Shown here: positions 21,715 to 31,997 of the stretch, piece by piece
Position numbering within the stretch: position 1 is the stretch's first letter
How the letters are laid out: the number at the start of each line of letters is the position of its first letter
NCBI RefSeq assembly: GCF_016097555.1
Contig: NC_054708.1
Span: 23,394,334-23,458,333, forward strand
Reading direction: 5' to 3'
From: Gigantopelta aegis
Lineage: Eukaryota; Mollusca; Gastropoda; Neomphalida; Peltospiridae
DNA length: 64,000 bases
Position numbers and translations under genes: made by a program
The notes under the pieces: model-generated
Database searches by the model: none
What the model saw: the letters and a program-made list of their open reading frames with translations, nothing else
Told to the model about the DNA's origin: nothing

Positions 21715-24700
21715 TCAACTTCGGGACAAGGCATCAGCGATTAAATTGGATGTGCCCTTGATATGTTCAGTGGTAATTGGGTATTCTTGCAGGAGAAGAC
21801 TCCATCTCAAACTCTCTGGTTGGAGGCTTTCATTTGGATGGTCCAGTCCGTCTTCGTCTTCTTGGAACAGCACAGCTCCAGCTCCCATGTCACTGGCATC
21901 CACAGCTAGCTTGAACGGCATTCGGTAGTCTGGTGCTGCCATCACGGGAGACGAGGAGAGCATCTGCTTGAGACGGATAAATGACTTCTCGCATTCATCT
22001 GACCACTGGAACTTCGTTTCCTTCTTTAGCAGCGAGGTGATGGGGGCCGCTACCGTCGCAAATCTAGCACAGAAACGACAATAATAACCGGCCATACCAA
22101 GGAACCGGCGAACTTCACGACGGTTGGTCGGTGCAGGGTACTGGCTGATGCTTAGTGACTTGGCCTGCAGTGGGGCGACGCAACCATGTCCGACAGTATG
22201 ACCTAAGTAGGTCACTGAAGCTCTCACGAATTCACATTTGCCCAGGTTCACAGTCAAGTTAGCTTTCTGTAGGCGACTGAATATTAGTTGTAACCCGGTT
22301 AAATGTTCATCCCAAGTGTCGGTGGCTAACACCACATCGTCCAGATACACACTGACGTTTTCTAAATCAGATAACACCTGGTTCATCATCCTTTGAAAGG
22401 CAGCAGGGGCAGTCTTCAAACCAAACGGCATCACTCGGAATTGGGAGAGGCCGTCAGGTGTGATGATCGCCAGAATGTCCTTAGCTTCCTCCGTTAACGG
22501 AATGGCATAAAAACCCTTCAGTAGGTCCAATTTGGTGATGTATTGCGCGTGTCCAACTCGGTCGATGTAATCGTCAAGGCGGGGTAGAGGGTAGGCATCT
22601 GCCTTGATGAGTTGATTCACGCGACGTAGGTCAGCGCACACCCGGAAACTGTTATCTCCCTTTTGAATCAGAATAACAGGTGATGCCCACTGACTGTTTG
22701 ATGGTTCCAGAATGTCGTGTTCCAACATGTAATGTATCTCTTTTTTTAGTGCCGCACGTTTTACAGGATTTATCCGATAGGCATGCTGTCGAATCGGTGT
22801 AGCGTTGGGTTCCAAGCGCACATCCTGGATTAAAGTATTGGTAACCGTTGGAAAGTCCTGACAAATGGAAACATTGTCTTGTATCAACGTAGTCAGCTTT
22901 GCTCGCTGGGGGCTGTCAAGGTGCTGTAGATAGGAACTCAAGTCTGCTAGAATCTGGCTGTTGGTTAATTTGATCTCCGCAGTCTTGACGTCATCACAGG
23001 AAATTGATTGACTCTCAATTTGGACAGGCAACACTGGAACTATCGGCAGTCTGTCAAAATAACCTTTTAGCAAATTGATGTGACAATACCTACTTTTCCT
23101 AACCCTATCAGGAGTGTTTATCACATACCCTGTCTCATTAACCCGTTTGTGCACAACATAGGGACCGAAATACCGGTTCTGTAATGAACCCCGTTTAATG
23201 GGAAGGTACAGCAGCACTTTATCCCCTGGTTTAAATTCCCGACTCTTAGCCTTCCTATCAAACACTGATTTTATTTTGCTCTGAACATAGCTCAGATGCT
23301 TCCTAGCCATTTCGGTCGCCTGCCACAACCTATCTCTAACTCTCCCTACATAAATCAGCAGGTTTTCGGCATTATCCTTGTCTAACCAACTATCTTTTAC
23401 CAATTTGAGAGGGCCTCGGGCTGAATGCCCATAGACCAACTCAAATGGGGTGAATCCTAAGGATTCTTGCTTAGCATCCCGTGCTGCGAACAACACGAAA
23501 GGAATTGACTTGTCCCAGTCAGTACCATTGTCGAAACAATGGCAGCGGAGCATACTTTTCATGCTCTGGTGGAAACGTTCTATGGCGCCCTGGCTCTCAG
23601 GGTGGAATGCAGCAGAACGAATCTGTCGTATATCTAACATAGACAGTACTTGCTGGATTAACTTGCTCATAAAGTTCGTACCCCGGTCGCTTTGAATTTC
23701 ACCTGGTAAACCCGTGTACATAAAGTACTTAAGCAGCTCACTAGCTACAACTGACGCAGTAACCTTCCTTAAGGGAATCGCCTCTGGAAAACGCGTAGTT
23801 AAGCACATAATTGTTAACAAGAATTGGTTGCCTGAACGCGTTTTCGGTAATGGCCCCACGACATCTATCAACACTTTTGAAAAGGCTTCCCCAACTATGG
23901 GAACCTTCTGCAGGGGATAGGGAGGAAATAGCTGATTTGGTTTGCCCACAACCTGACACACATGACATGACATACAATGTTTACTGACATCTGCAAACAT
24001 TCCCTTCCAATAAAACTCTGAGGCAAGTTTACTATGAGTTTTATTCCGCCCTAAGTGGCCAGCAAACACGTCCTCGTGTGCTAACAATAACAATGACGGA
24101 CGGTACTTAGAGGGCACCACAATTCTACATCTTGTCACACATTCCTCACTATCAGGCACAACCTTTTCCACACTCTTATTCATTAACACTCCCATGTCCA
24201 TATAATACCCTGACATCTGATCCTCCATCTCACCCTCAGTTAACAATGTAGTGCGAGCTGCCAACAAACTTGGATCAGCCCCCTGCTCTAGGATTAACTC
24301 TTGTCTATTACAAGGTAAGTCCCCCCTATCAAACACAACTGGTTCATTTCCCCTCTGCGGGAGATCAACAGGTTCCACCACATATAATTCCTCAGTTGAC
24401 TTATCTACCATTTTACTGATAACATCATCCACTCCAATTTCATGGCTCACACACGTATCAGACAAATCACAAATATCCTCTGGGTCTCGTGCTAACCTAC
24501 TGGCCATAGCCCTAGTCATTACACACGCAGGATATCTAGTCTCATCAACCTCACACTCTTCTATGGGTAAAGGGCTGTCTTCAATTAACAATTGGTCACA
24601 TTGCGGCTGACAACATTGACTAGTCAAATCATTACCCAACAAAACTCCTATGTTTTCAAAAGGCAAGTCCTTCACAACACCCATAATGACTGGTCCCGTC

Positions 24701-25812
24701 ACAAACATCGAACACAAGTAAACCTTATGTAACCTGACAACCATATTTTCTCCAGTAACCGAGGTTAAAGCCAAACTACGTCCTGTATCTGAATTCTCCA
24801 TACCAGCTAAAAACTCTTGCGTGATCAAACTCTGACTACACCCGGTATCTCTATAGATTGATATTGCCTTAGGACTCAATTCTTGTTTCACATCACAAAC
24901 CATACCAGTGGATACATACGGGTTTACTTTCTCTGCCATGGGACTAACCATTAACTCTCTCGCTAACGGAGCTGACCTCACTAAACCGACCACTTGCGCA
25001 TTATCGCGTTTCCTTTTAAAACAGTCCCCGACAAGATGGTTATCCTTTTTACAGTAACTGCAATGTGGACGAAAAGTTCGTGCATTGGCTGATAATGCAG
25101 GCCTATCCTTACTTTGCCCACCTGGTGCATCCCTTGCCTGACTAGCTGACCAACTAGATGACTCTCCCCGATAGTTACTTTCCCGGGAAAAACCTGGCTG
25201 AAATTTCTTCTTATCACCCTGTTGTAAAGAGCTACCCTGTACTGCCTGAGCTTTGTGTATTAACACGTAATCATCTGCCACTATGCCTGCCTCCTCTATC
25301 TTTTTGACATCACGATCCTCTAAATGAATACGTAAGCTAACTGGTAATCCATTTTTAATGTCCTGTAAGATCAACAACTCCCGTAACTCGGTATATGACT
25401 CTACCTGATGAGAAATCACCCATTTATCAAACATCCCTGCCTTCTTAGCCACAAACTCGCTATAAGACTGACCCTGCGTTTTTCTCAACTCGCTATACCG
25501 TAAACGATAATCCTCAGGTCGTAATTCATAAGCCCTCAACACTGCCGCCTTAACTAGGTCGTACTGACTTGCTCGCTCATCACTCATTGAATTATAAGCT
25601 ACACTAGCCTTCCCCTTAAACTTAGACACGGCTAACAATGTCCACTTAGACTGCGGCCAATTTAGCTGCTTAGCGGCCCGTTCAAAAAGTTGGAAGAACA
25701 TATCTACCTCCTGGTCATCAAATATAACTGATGTATAAGCCTCCGACATGTTAAAACCATTTCCTGCCTCACGTCTAACTTCTTCAGTATTCAACTTTAA
25801 CTCATGTTCCAC
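21715..25812 (-). CDS. Fossil retrotransposon polyprotein region (gag - protease - integrase - RT - RNase H)
   Basis: One long minus-strand frame covers the coding core of the LTR element. From its start come a gag-like capsid region, a CCHC zinc knuckle (HCSYCKKDNHLVGDC) and the protease motif DTGCSQSLI. The integrase follows, with an HHCC zinc region (HLGRNKTHSKL ... CMSCHVCQ) and a core with IDVVGPLP, SDRGTNFMS and SQGAIERFHQ. Then come reverse transcriptase (CADLRRVNQ, MPFGLKTAPAAFQRMMNQ, VYLDDVVLA) and an RNase H region (KLAVDASDMGAGAVLF, IADALSRS). The integrase sits before the reverse transcriptase, unlike standard Ty3/gypsy. This belongs to the mobile element and is not a host gene. 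Confidence 0.9.
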   Translation of the reverse strand: MEHELKLNTEEVRREAGNGFNMSEAYTSVIFDDQEVDMFFQLFERAAKQLNWPQSKWTLLAVSKFKGKASVAYNSMSDERASQYDLVKAAVLRAYELRPEDYRLRYSELRKTQGQSYSEFVAKKAGMFDKWVISHQVESYTELRELLILQDIKNGLPVSLRIHLEDRDVKKIEEAGIVADDYVLIHKAQAVQGSSLQQGDKKKFQPGFSRESNYRGESSSWSASQARDAPGGQSKDRPALSANARTFRPHCSYCKKDNHLVGDCFKRKRDNAQVVGLVRSAPLARELMVSPMAEKVNPYVSTGMVCDVKQELSPKAISIYRDTGCSQSLITQEFLAGMENSDTGRSLALTSVTGENMVVRLHKVYLCSMFVTGPVIMGVVKDLPFENIGVLLGNDLTSQCCQPQCDQLLIEDSPLPIEECEVDETRYPACVMTRAMASRLARDPEDICDLSDTCVSHEIGVDDVISKMVDKSTEELYVVEPVDLPQRGNEPVVFDRGDLPCNRQELILEQGADPSLLAARTTLLTEGEMEDQMSGYYMDMGVLMNKSVEKVVPDSEECVTRCRIVVPSKYRPSLLLLAHEDVFAGHLGRNKTHSKLASEFYWKGMFADVSKHCMSCHVCQVVGKPNQLFPPYPLQKVPIVGEAFSKVLIDVVGPLPKTRSGNQFLLTIMCLTTRFPEAIPLRKVTASVVASELLKYFMYTGLPGEIQSDRGTNFMSKLIQQVLSMLDIRQIRSAAFHPESQGAIERFHQSMKSMLRCHCFDNGTDWDKSIPFVLFAARDAKQESLGFTPFELVYGHSARGPLKLVKDSWLDKDNAENLLIYVGRVRDRLWQATEMARKHLSYVQSKIKSVFDRKAKSREFKPGDKVLLYLPIKRGSLQNRYFGPYVVHKRVNETGYVINTPDRVRKSRYCHINLLKGYFDRLPIVPVLPVQIESQSISCDDVKTAEIKLTNSQILADLSSYLQHLDSPQRAKLTTLIQDNVSICQDFPTVTNTLIQDVRLEPNATPIRQHAYRINPVKRAALKKEIHYMLEHDILEPSNSQWASPVILIQKGDNSFRVCADLRRVNQLIKADAYPLPRLDDYIDRVGHAQYITKLDLLKGFYAIPLTEEAKDILAIITPDGLSQFRVMPFGLKTAPAAFQRMMNQVLSDLENVSVYLDDVVLATDTWDEHLTGLQLIFSRLQKANLTVNLGKCEFVRASVTYLGHTVGHGCVAPLQAKSLSISQYPAPTNRREVRRFLGMAGYYCRFCARFATVAAPITSLLKKETKFQWSDECEKSFIRLKQMLSSSPVMAAPDYRMPFKLAVDASDMGAGAVLFQEDEDGLDHPNESLQPESLRWSLLLQEYPITTEHIKGTSNLIADALSRS

Positions 25813-25849
25813 TTTTAATTTTGCTAACTGGAATTCTCTATCCCTATCT

Positions 25850-25860
25850 CTCTCTTCTCT

Positions 25861-25948
<88 letters not shown>

Positions 25949-26000
25949 ACCCCCCTCTCTATCTTCTCTATCTCTACCTCTCTCTTCTCTATCTCTATCT

Positions 26001-26042
<42 letters not shown>

Positions 26043-26065
26043 CTCTCCTCTCTCTCTCTCTATCC

Positions 26066-26098
<33 letters not shown>

Positions 26099-26155
26099 TC
26101 TCTCTCTCTATCTATCTCCTCTCTCTCTATCTCTCTCTCTCTCTCTCTTTATCTA
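25850..26155. repeat. (TC)n tract inside the LTR element
   Basis: About 300 bp of imperfect TC repeat between the main coding block and the gag-proximal segment of the retrotransposon. Confidence 0.95.
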
Positions 26156-26432
26156 ATGCACGTTCCTCTCTTTCGTACTCAAGCTTTTTAAAAGCTAATT
26201 GTTGTTCCACACTTAACTCATTTATCTCTATCTCTGGAACAATCTCACTGTCTTCCATAACAGGCCTTTCACCAAAAACTTCCTGGATAATAATTGTCTT
26301 TATATCACCTAAGGTTTTAGCTGATGTTAAATCAATTTCCCGCTCACATGCGATTTGAACTAATTCGGCCTTACGTGCTCGCTTAATCTCCACTACACTG
26401 AGTGTAGGCCTATCCAGCAAATTCTTATCCAT
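26127..26432 (-). CDS. Fossil retrotransposon gag-proximal segment
   Basis: This minus-strand frame starts near the inner edge of the 5' LTR side and reads MDKNLLDRPTLSVVEIKRAR with a SAP-like helix pair, running into an Arg-Glu stretch coded by the TC tract. By position it is the beginning of the gag region of the LTR element. Confidence 0.6.
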   Translation of the reverse strand: MDKNLLDRPTLSVVEIKRARKAELVQIACEREIDLTSAKTLGDIKTIIIQEVFGERPVMEDSEIVPEIEINELSVEQQLAFKKLEYEREERALDKERERER

Positions 26433-26598
26433 GTTTAGATATGACGCACTTATTATTAATTAATTTTCTAGTGAACAACGTTGCTACTTCTAGTAAATTT
26501 GTAAAAATAATTTATAAAGCCTCCATTTACAAACAATACTTTTTTTAATATGCATGTCCCGTTTCAGATCCGGGACGAGCGCCCCAATTTTCTACTCC

Positions 26599-27769
26599 TG
26601 TCACGGGGATTCTATAATTCCCGTAACTGAATAAAACACGATTATCCAAATATCTCTCCTAACTGTATATCTATTAGATCTCTCTGTAACAGGCAGTTCA
26701 AAACCGCTTTGGCTCGTCTCTAGGTATGATCAGAGATACGATCTTATATAAAGTATATGTAATATAGCACGTTTAGTTCACTAGAAAACACAACAAAAAC
26801 ACAATACACTTTGGAATCTGTATTAACCTACGCTGACAAATGTACTGCCGCAGTAGTTAATTAATAACAACAATAATAACAACCCAGACTTGATCACTTA
26901 ATTAGTTAATCTCTAGGTGTCTAGTTTACACAATATGCTTAACACTTGACCGTGACACAACACCCACACGTGTGATAATTGAGAAACGCTTCTAGGGGAA
27001 CTTAATTAATAAAGGAATTACAACACTATTACTAACTGGTTAATTTTTAATTAACCCTTAACTACTCATTCAGTAACCTTGTAACACAGAATTAATACTG
27101 GTACCTATCACAATAAAGACAATAACCTACAGTTTACCTAGGTCTGCTAGGATGACTGGCTAAGCTTTATATTACCAAATACTCGTATAAATAGAACAGT
27201 AAGACTACGATTTACTTCGTCAGATGACCGAAGACACTGTCTAAAGAATATTGGTATAATACAGTATTAAAATATTAAAAGTCACACCAATCACATCAAG
27301 GTTATACAACAGAGCAGAAATGATATTTACCAAGTCCTAACGGACTACGTTCCCGGGAAGCCTTCCTTTTTGGTTCTCCCCGATATCTCTCAAACACTAG
27401 CTATTTATTATAAAATCAGAATATCGCCTGGGGGTACAAGGCGGTCCTCCCCCTATCAAGTGATATATCCCCAACTCCCGGAGACGCATTTTTCTCTTTG
27501 ATCGCCAGACTTACTGACGCCTTGGTCGCCAAACGCGAGCAATCCCCTGGCCATAAACAGCACTACCGGAGATATTACGTAACTACTAGCCACATGGCCT
27601 CCACAGCTGCTCTGGGTGTGTATTAGGCGTACCGATCGAGGACCGTCGCGCAGAAGTATTACGTAACAAGTTGCCCACCTGGCTAAGTGCAATTTGGAAC
27701 TGCACACGGCCTTCTAAAACAATTAATATCGCCACAGGCGAAAAGAGATTAAGAGCATGTACCGTCACA
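26599..27769 (-). repeat. LTR, 5' copy in element orientation
   Basis: 1171 bp partner of 20324-21494. A TGGGGCGCTCGTCCCGGAT stretch on the minus strand about 12 bases inside it resembles a tRNA-Pro-type primer-binding site. Confidence 0.93.
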
Positions 27770-27880
27770 CCAACCAATCAACTAATCAGTCAGTCAATAT
27801 TCCAATACATTAACTGAATTATTTATTTGTATATAATGAAATATATAAATAAACAAATAAATAAATAAATAAATAAATAA
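27770..27880. repeat. Tail of the AATC-type array and an (AAAT)n tract
   Basis: CCAACCAATCAACTAATCAG is the right target duplication plus the rest of the tetranucleotide array. An AAAT run follows at about 27840-27880. Confidence 0.85.
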
Positions 27881-28018
27881 AGGAGAGATCACTAGTCACA
27901 GAACATTTTCTGCCCTGTGTAAATAGTAACAAAAATATGTCAACGACCTTACAGTGATAATAACAAATAGTAATGCTTATTACTGCAATCACGTTCCCAA
28001 AGTGAACACTCTTTCCAG

Positions 28019-28198
28019 CTATCCAGTGCAGCAATCTTGTGACGCCCCCTCACGGAACCAAATACTGCGACAAACAACAGAACGTTTACGGTACAGAGTG
28101 CACGTTCGGCTGTGACAAAGGATTCAAACTCGATGGTTACCACACATCTGTATGTCAGAGTAATGGGTCGTACACCCACCCCACACCAAAGTGTAACA
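28019..28198 (+). CDS. Gene A sushi exon 8 (subtype A)
   Basis: TTTCCAG acceptor, GTAAGT donor, 180 bases, phase 1-1. It reads (A)IQCSNLVTPPHGTKYCDKQ and ends SYTHPTPKCN. Six Cys sit at subtype A positions, with Tyr at 52. The QQNVYGTECTF region is close to sushi exon 2. It is the first exon after the 11.4 kb transposon-filled intron, and its borders are intact. Confidence 0.93.
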
Positions 28199-28908
28199 GT
28201 AAGTAGTTTGAACGTTCATGCATTTGTAATTAATAGTACAGGCCCGTTGGAAACGGAGGGGTCGGGGTGGAAGGGCCTAAGCCCTCAACTCGAGGACGAA
28301 CATGTATGGTATTTTTGGCCTATTCTATATACATAAAGATAAAAATCCGGGTTGCCCCCCCCCCCCACTAAAGACTTTGTCCCCCCCCCTCCATTAGAGT
28401 TTATGCCACTAGAGATTGTGTTCCCCAACTCCAAATGTCGTTCCTACGGGCTTGTAGTAATAGTAAGTAAGTTTGCTTAGTACAATTTAATGTGTGGGAT
28501 TTGTTTTCCAAAAATTGGATCTATATATTTTAGTGGATCAAGCCATTATGGATATTGCTGTAAAACATATACAGGTGCCCCATAAAAATATTTTAAAATG
28601 TAGTTGGAAAGCACGTTCGGAGCTCAACTATTGGATCAAAATGTCTGTTCTCGATGAATAGATCAATATATTAACGTTAGTTAATATCAGATCTTTAGAC
28701 TGATACTAAGGCGGGGTAATAGTAATATTAGTCCAACTATAGGATTACATTTAGTAAATTAATTGTACCCTAATTTGTTTTTCTTTTACCCTGTGTTTGT
28801 TTTTAAGGCTACCAATAACCCTGACGTTTTTATATTCCTTAAAAAATAAAATTAAGCCAAAATCCGTCCAAAAATGAAAGAAAAAACCCTAACTGATATT
28901 CATTTTAG

Positions 28909-29088
28909 GAATTTCGTGTCCAGAGCTGGAACTGCCTGATCACGGCATTCACTTCAGATGCACTAACAATTGGTACTTCGGCAGCGTGTGCTCGCTGGAA
29001 TGTGAGTCAGGATATACAGCCATTGATGGATCACACATCATGTGTCACTTCAGCAAAATGTGGACCAAGTCTGATTTTATCTGTGAAG
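28909..29088 (+). CDS. Gene A sushi exon 9 (subtype B)
   Basis: TTTTAG acceptor, GTTTGT donor, 180 bases, phase 1-1. It reads (G)ISCPELELPDHGIHFRCTN and ends KMWTKSDFICE, with the subtype B Cys spacing and Trp at 52. It closes the alternating sushi array. The A-B pair 28019/28909 has an intron of 0.7 kb, the same as the pair 15602/16468, which fits duplication of an A-B exon pair as a unit. Confidence 0.93.
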
Positions 29089-29104
29089 GTTTGTCTGGTT
29101 TCTC

Positions 29105-29372
29105 CTCCTTCTCTTTTACCGTATGTTTCATCGTCGCCTTCTTCCTCTTCTTCTACATCTTCGTCGTCTTCTTCTTCTTCCGCTTCTTCTCTTTTTCGTT
29201 ATCATCATCATCATCATCATCATTATCCTCCTCCTCTTCTTGTTTTTCTTTTTATCATCATCTTTTTTCTTTTCCTTTATCATCATCATCACATCATTAT
29301 CATCGTCTTCGTCTTTTCCTTTATCATCATCATCATTGTCATCATCATCATCATCATCATCTTCTTTTTCAC
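29105..29372. repeat. (TTC)n / (ATC)n pyrimidine-rich tract
   Basis: Mixed TTC and ATC trinucleotide runs directly after the sushi exon 9 donor. The Ser-rich and Asp-rich frames through it are not genes. Confidence 0.9.
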
Positions 29373-29454
29373 CCCAATGCTTATTAAAGGCTGTAGTATT
29401 GTAAATTCCATCTCTTACTGTGTCTGTCACTCATTGTCTCGTCAGCGAGCCCGT

Positions 29455-29705
29455 TGGTCTATTTCTCGCTTCAGCCAGTGCACCACGACTGATACATCAA
29501 AGGCCGTGGTATGTGCTATGCTGTCTATGGGATGGTGCATATAAAAAATCCCTTGCTGCTAATCGAAAAGAGTAGCCCATGAATTGGCCACAGTGGGTTT
29601 CCTCCCTCAATATCTGTGTGGTCCTTTACTATATGTCCGACGCCATATAACCGTAAATAAAATGGGTTGTGTACGTCGTTAAATAAACAATTTCATTTCA
29701 TTCAT
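29455..29705 (+). repeat. SINE, second tail type, plus orientation
   Basis: It starts in CCAGTGCACCACGACTGATA and ends CGTCGTTAAATAAACAATTT, with an ATGTCCGACGCCATATAACC tail block in place of the CCAATAGCCGATG block. The same tail type occurs at 38500, 39400 and, inverted, at 44090, 45900 and 53500. Confidence 0.85.
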
Positions 29706-30126
29706 TTCTCATTGCCTTGACCAAATGTCGAAATAACTATATACTGGTATGTTAGACGCCAAATCGGTAAACAAATACCACTTTCGTTTTCCTTCTTCTT
29801 TTTCTTCCTCTTCTTCTTCATCATCTACTTTTGTTTTAGCTGGTAATTGTTTTCTACTTCCTTTGTAACTATATGTATTAATTTATGGGGGCAACCACAT
29901 TATCTAATTTACACGAATTATGGGAGACGGAAATATAAAAGGTCCTGGCGAAGAAGGATTTCTGACTTGAGGATAGGCATGGCCCCCATGCCCTCCTGGA
30001 TACGACAAGTGTGCCACCACCAATCGTTTGATATTCACTAAACAAAACGTACACAGTTGTCGATCATTCGTTATCAAACTTGTTGTCAGGCTTGACGATT
30101 ATTCTGCGTAAGTTTATTGTCAAGGT

Positions 30127-30312
30127 AACATCATGTTAGAGTACCTCATCGCAAATTGGCCTTAACATCATGTCGGGGTACCTCATCGCAAATTGGCCTC
30201 AACATCATGTTAGTGTACCTGATCGCAAATTGGCCTCAACATCATGTTAGAGTACCTCATCGCAAATTGGCCTTAACATCATGTCAGGGTACTGATCGCA
30301 AATTGGCCTTAA
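30127..30312 (+). repeat. 36-bp minisatellite, five copies, ending 20 bp before an exon
   Basis: The unit AACATCATGTTAGAGTACCT followed by CATCGCAAATTGGCCTT repeats five times with few changes. It lies immediately upstream of the acceptor of the second HYR exon. Confidence 0.92.
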
Positions 30313-30332
30313 AGTCCCATTCTGCTCCACAG

Positions 30333-30569
30333 ATACCGAGAAGCCGAGATTCACCAACTGTCCGAATACTACGATCACGTCATACAACATGTCCATCTCT
30401 TGGCCCCCTCTCAAAGTAGAGGACAACTCTGGCAATGCATCAATACACCAGACTATAGGTCAGCCGCCTGGATCGTCCTTCGGTGTGGGATATCACGTCA
30501 TCAAGTATGACGCACAAGACTTGGCGGGAAACAAAGCATATCCTTGCGTTTTTACAGTCAAAGTGGAAG
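30333..30569 (+). CDS. Gene A exon: HYR domain 2
   Basis: CTCCACAG acceptor, GTAACC donor, 237 bases, phase 1-1. It encodes a complete HYR domain of 79 residues: (D)TEKPRFTNCPNTT near the start, WPPLKVEDNSGN in the middle, then GSSFGVGYHVIKYDAQDLAG and a final CVFTVKVE. The FTNCP opening, the VxDNSG motif and the G-x-H-x-I-x-Y-x-A-D-x-G-N block are standard HYR features. Unlike HYR domain 1 it has no internal intron. It follows the nine-module sushi array, so the array is bracketed by two HYR domains. Confidence 0.93.
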
Positions 30570-31225
30570 GTAACCGATTTTTTTAAAATTAATAATTCTT
30601 TGTTTTTAACCTCCTGGCTGGCACATATGCCTAAGATAGTCCTGATATTGGTTTGTCGTAATTTTGTTTTAAGAATGTATGCCAAATGTAATGGTATTCA
30701 GGGAACATTTTGTTCAGTATCGCATCATTATTCGCTACGCAAGTTTCAGAAATTGTTACAAAATTTTAAAATATTAAACAGTAGTTGCTAATCAATTATC
30801 AATCGACTACAAATCAAGATATTGAAACAAAAAATGTATTATGACAATGATATGCTTAAAGGCGTTTAAAACCCACCTTATTTATTTTTGACAAATTTGT
30901 CTCTAGTTTATTCATGATATTCCGACATTTTTCAATAATGGCAACATGGCTAACATTATTTTAGCAAAATGTCAATTTTGGTTTCAAATGTCTCGGATGA
31001 CCCTGGAGTTGATTGCAGTTAGGCTGTGACGGTATGCAAAACCTATGGCGAACTTGCACCTATCATACAAACCATAGAAACACCTTCCGAGACAATAAGT
31101 ATCAGCATTAAGCAAATGACTTTTTTCTGTCAGTCTGTAGAGAAAACAACATTTTTAATCGCCCCTGGATCAACTGAACCAGCTATTGAGTCATTGACAA
31201 ACTGTCTATATTGAACATTTTTCAG

Positions 31226-31456
31226 CGTTGTTCTGTTCTAACCCGAAAGATACATTCAAAGAAGACCCACAGTTGATGTTTATTGACTGCAAGTCGAGTC
31301 AAACTAAGTTTGTCGAAGGCACAATTTGTCAACTTGGATGCCACACAGGATCGATGGGTGGAGCGAAATATGTACGGTGTGAAAGAAATGAGTCTCTTGT
31401 GGCATCTGCAAAGTGGGTGACCAAGAACGCTGGAAAGCCTTTTTGTATTAGTGAAA
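31226..31456 (+). CDS. Gene A exon: sushi-like domain after HYR 2
   Basis: TTTTTCAG acceptor, GTAAGT donor, 231 bases, phase 1-1. It reads (A)LFCSNPKDTFKEDPQLMF, then GTICQLGCHTGSMGG, and ends AGKPFCISE. Six Cys with the GTICQLGC core and a Trp near the end fit a long sushi module. The first loop is larger than in the 60-residue array modules. The splice from the HYR exon (GAA G then CG) keeps the frame. Confidence 0.85.
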
Positions 31457-31514
31457 GTAAGTGGAATAGCCAGTGATAAATTCAAATAAAAGGACAAAAT
31501 ATGGCCACAAAGAA

Positions 31515-31716
31515 CGGGACGTAGCCCAGTGGTAAAACGTTCGCCTCATACGCGGTCGGTCTAGAATCAGCCCACTTCAGTGGGCCCATTAGGCTATTTT
31601 TAGTTCCAGCCAGTGCACGACGACTGATATATCAATGGCCGTGGTATGTACTATCAAGTCCAGATCGGTTGCTACAAATGGAAAAATGTAGCGAGTTTCA
31701 GTGCAAGCTAAGTCCA
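31515..31716 (+). repeat. SINE with intact tRNA-like head, plus orientation
   Basis: GGGACGTAGCCCAGTGGTAA is a tRNA-like A-box region and GGTCGGTCTAGAATC resembles a B box, followed by the ACTGATATATCAATGGCCGT body. It shows that the family is tRNA-derived and transcribed by RNA polymerase III. Confidence 0.85.
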
Positions 31717-31919
31717 CATTAAGACCATCAATATTACATTAGATATCGTAAAAGGATTGGGGGTGGGGGTGGGAGGAGGACTGACTGAAGTGTTGATACA
31801 TCATACTTTAAATTCTTTTGAGGTATCGACAAACAAATACTCATTGCTTTCTTTGTTAGGTTACTTGATTATGTTTTTGTGCCTAATTTTGTAATAAGCT
31901 GGATCTATTTTTTTATTAG

Positions 31920-31997
31920 TGCCTAAATCGATTGGAATACATTTTTTTTCACCACGGAATTACAGAGGACGGAACCGATGGGATAAGAAGAGACGAG
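31920..31997 (+). CDS. Gene A possible short basic exon
   Basis: TTATTAG acceptor, GTGTGT donor, 78 bases, phase 1-1. It reads (M)PKSIGIHFFSPRNYRGRN then RWDKKRR. It keeps the frame between the exons at 31226 and 34556. The PKSIG and KKRR stretches recall the small gene B exons at 56398 (TRSIGSWW) and 55899 (IKKRR). The RWDKKRR end would be a good dibasic or furin-type cleavage site if exposed. Being short and unlike any known domain, it is less certain than its neighbours. Confidence 0.5.

Larger units (their letters stand above)
20324..27769 (-). mobile_element. Ty3-type LTR retrotransposon with integrase ahead of RT (Gmr1-like), nearly complete fossil
   Basis: Two direct LTRs of 1171 bp (20324-21494 and 26599-27769) start TGTCACGG and end CGTCACA. 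They differ at only about seven positions by eye, so the insertion is young. CCAAC is duplicated at both flanks (20319-20323, 27770-27774). The coding strand is minus. Parts in order are a gag-like region with a CCHC knuckle, aspartic protease (DTGCS), integrase (HHCC, then the catalytic core), reverse transcriptase (YLDD) and RNase H. Integrase before reverse transcriptase is not the usual Ty3/gypsy order and is the trait of the Gmr1-like group. A likely primer-binding site (about 26568-26586) and a purine tract (about 21495-21508) lie beside the LTRs. It looks close to whole, with perhaps one or two breaks. Confidence 0.9.

Noticed and set aside
25748-26191. Ser/Leu-rich plus-strand frames
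   Set aside because: Reverse strand of the TC tract and gag-proximal part of the LTR element.
29002-29544. 180-codon Ser/His/Ile-rich frame overlapping sushi exon 9
   Set aside because: It is out of frame with the sushi module and runs through a TTC/ATC tract. The exon itself ends at 29088.
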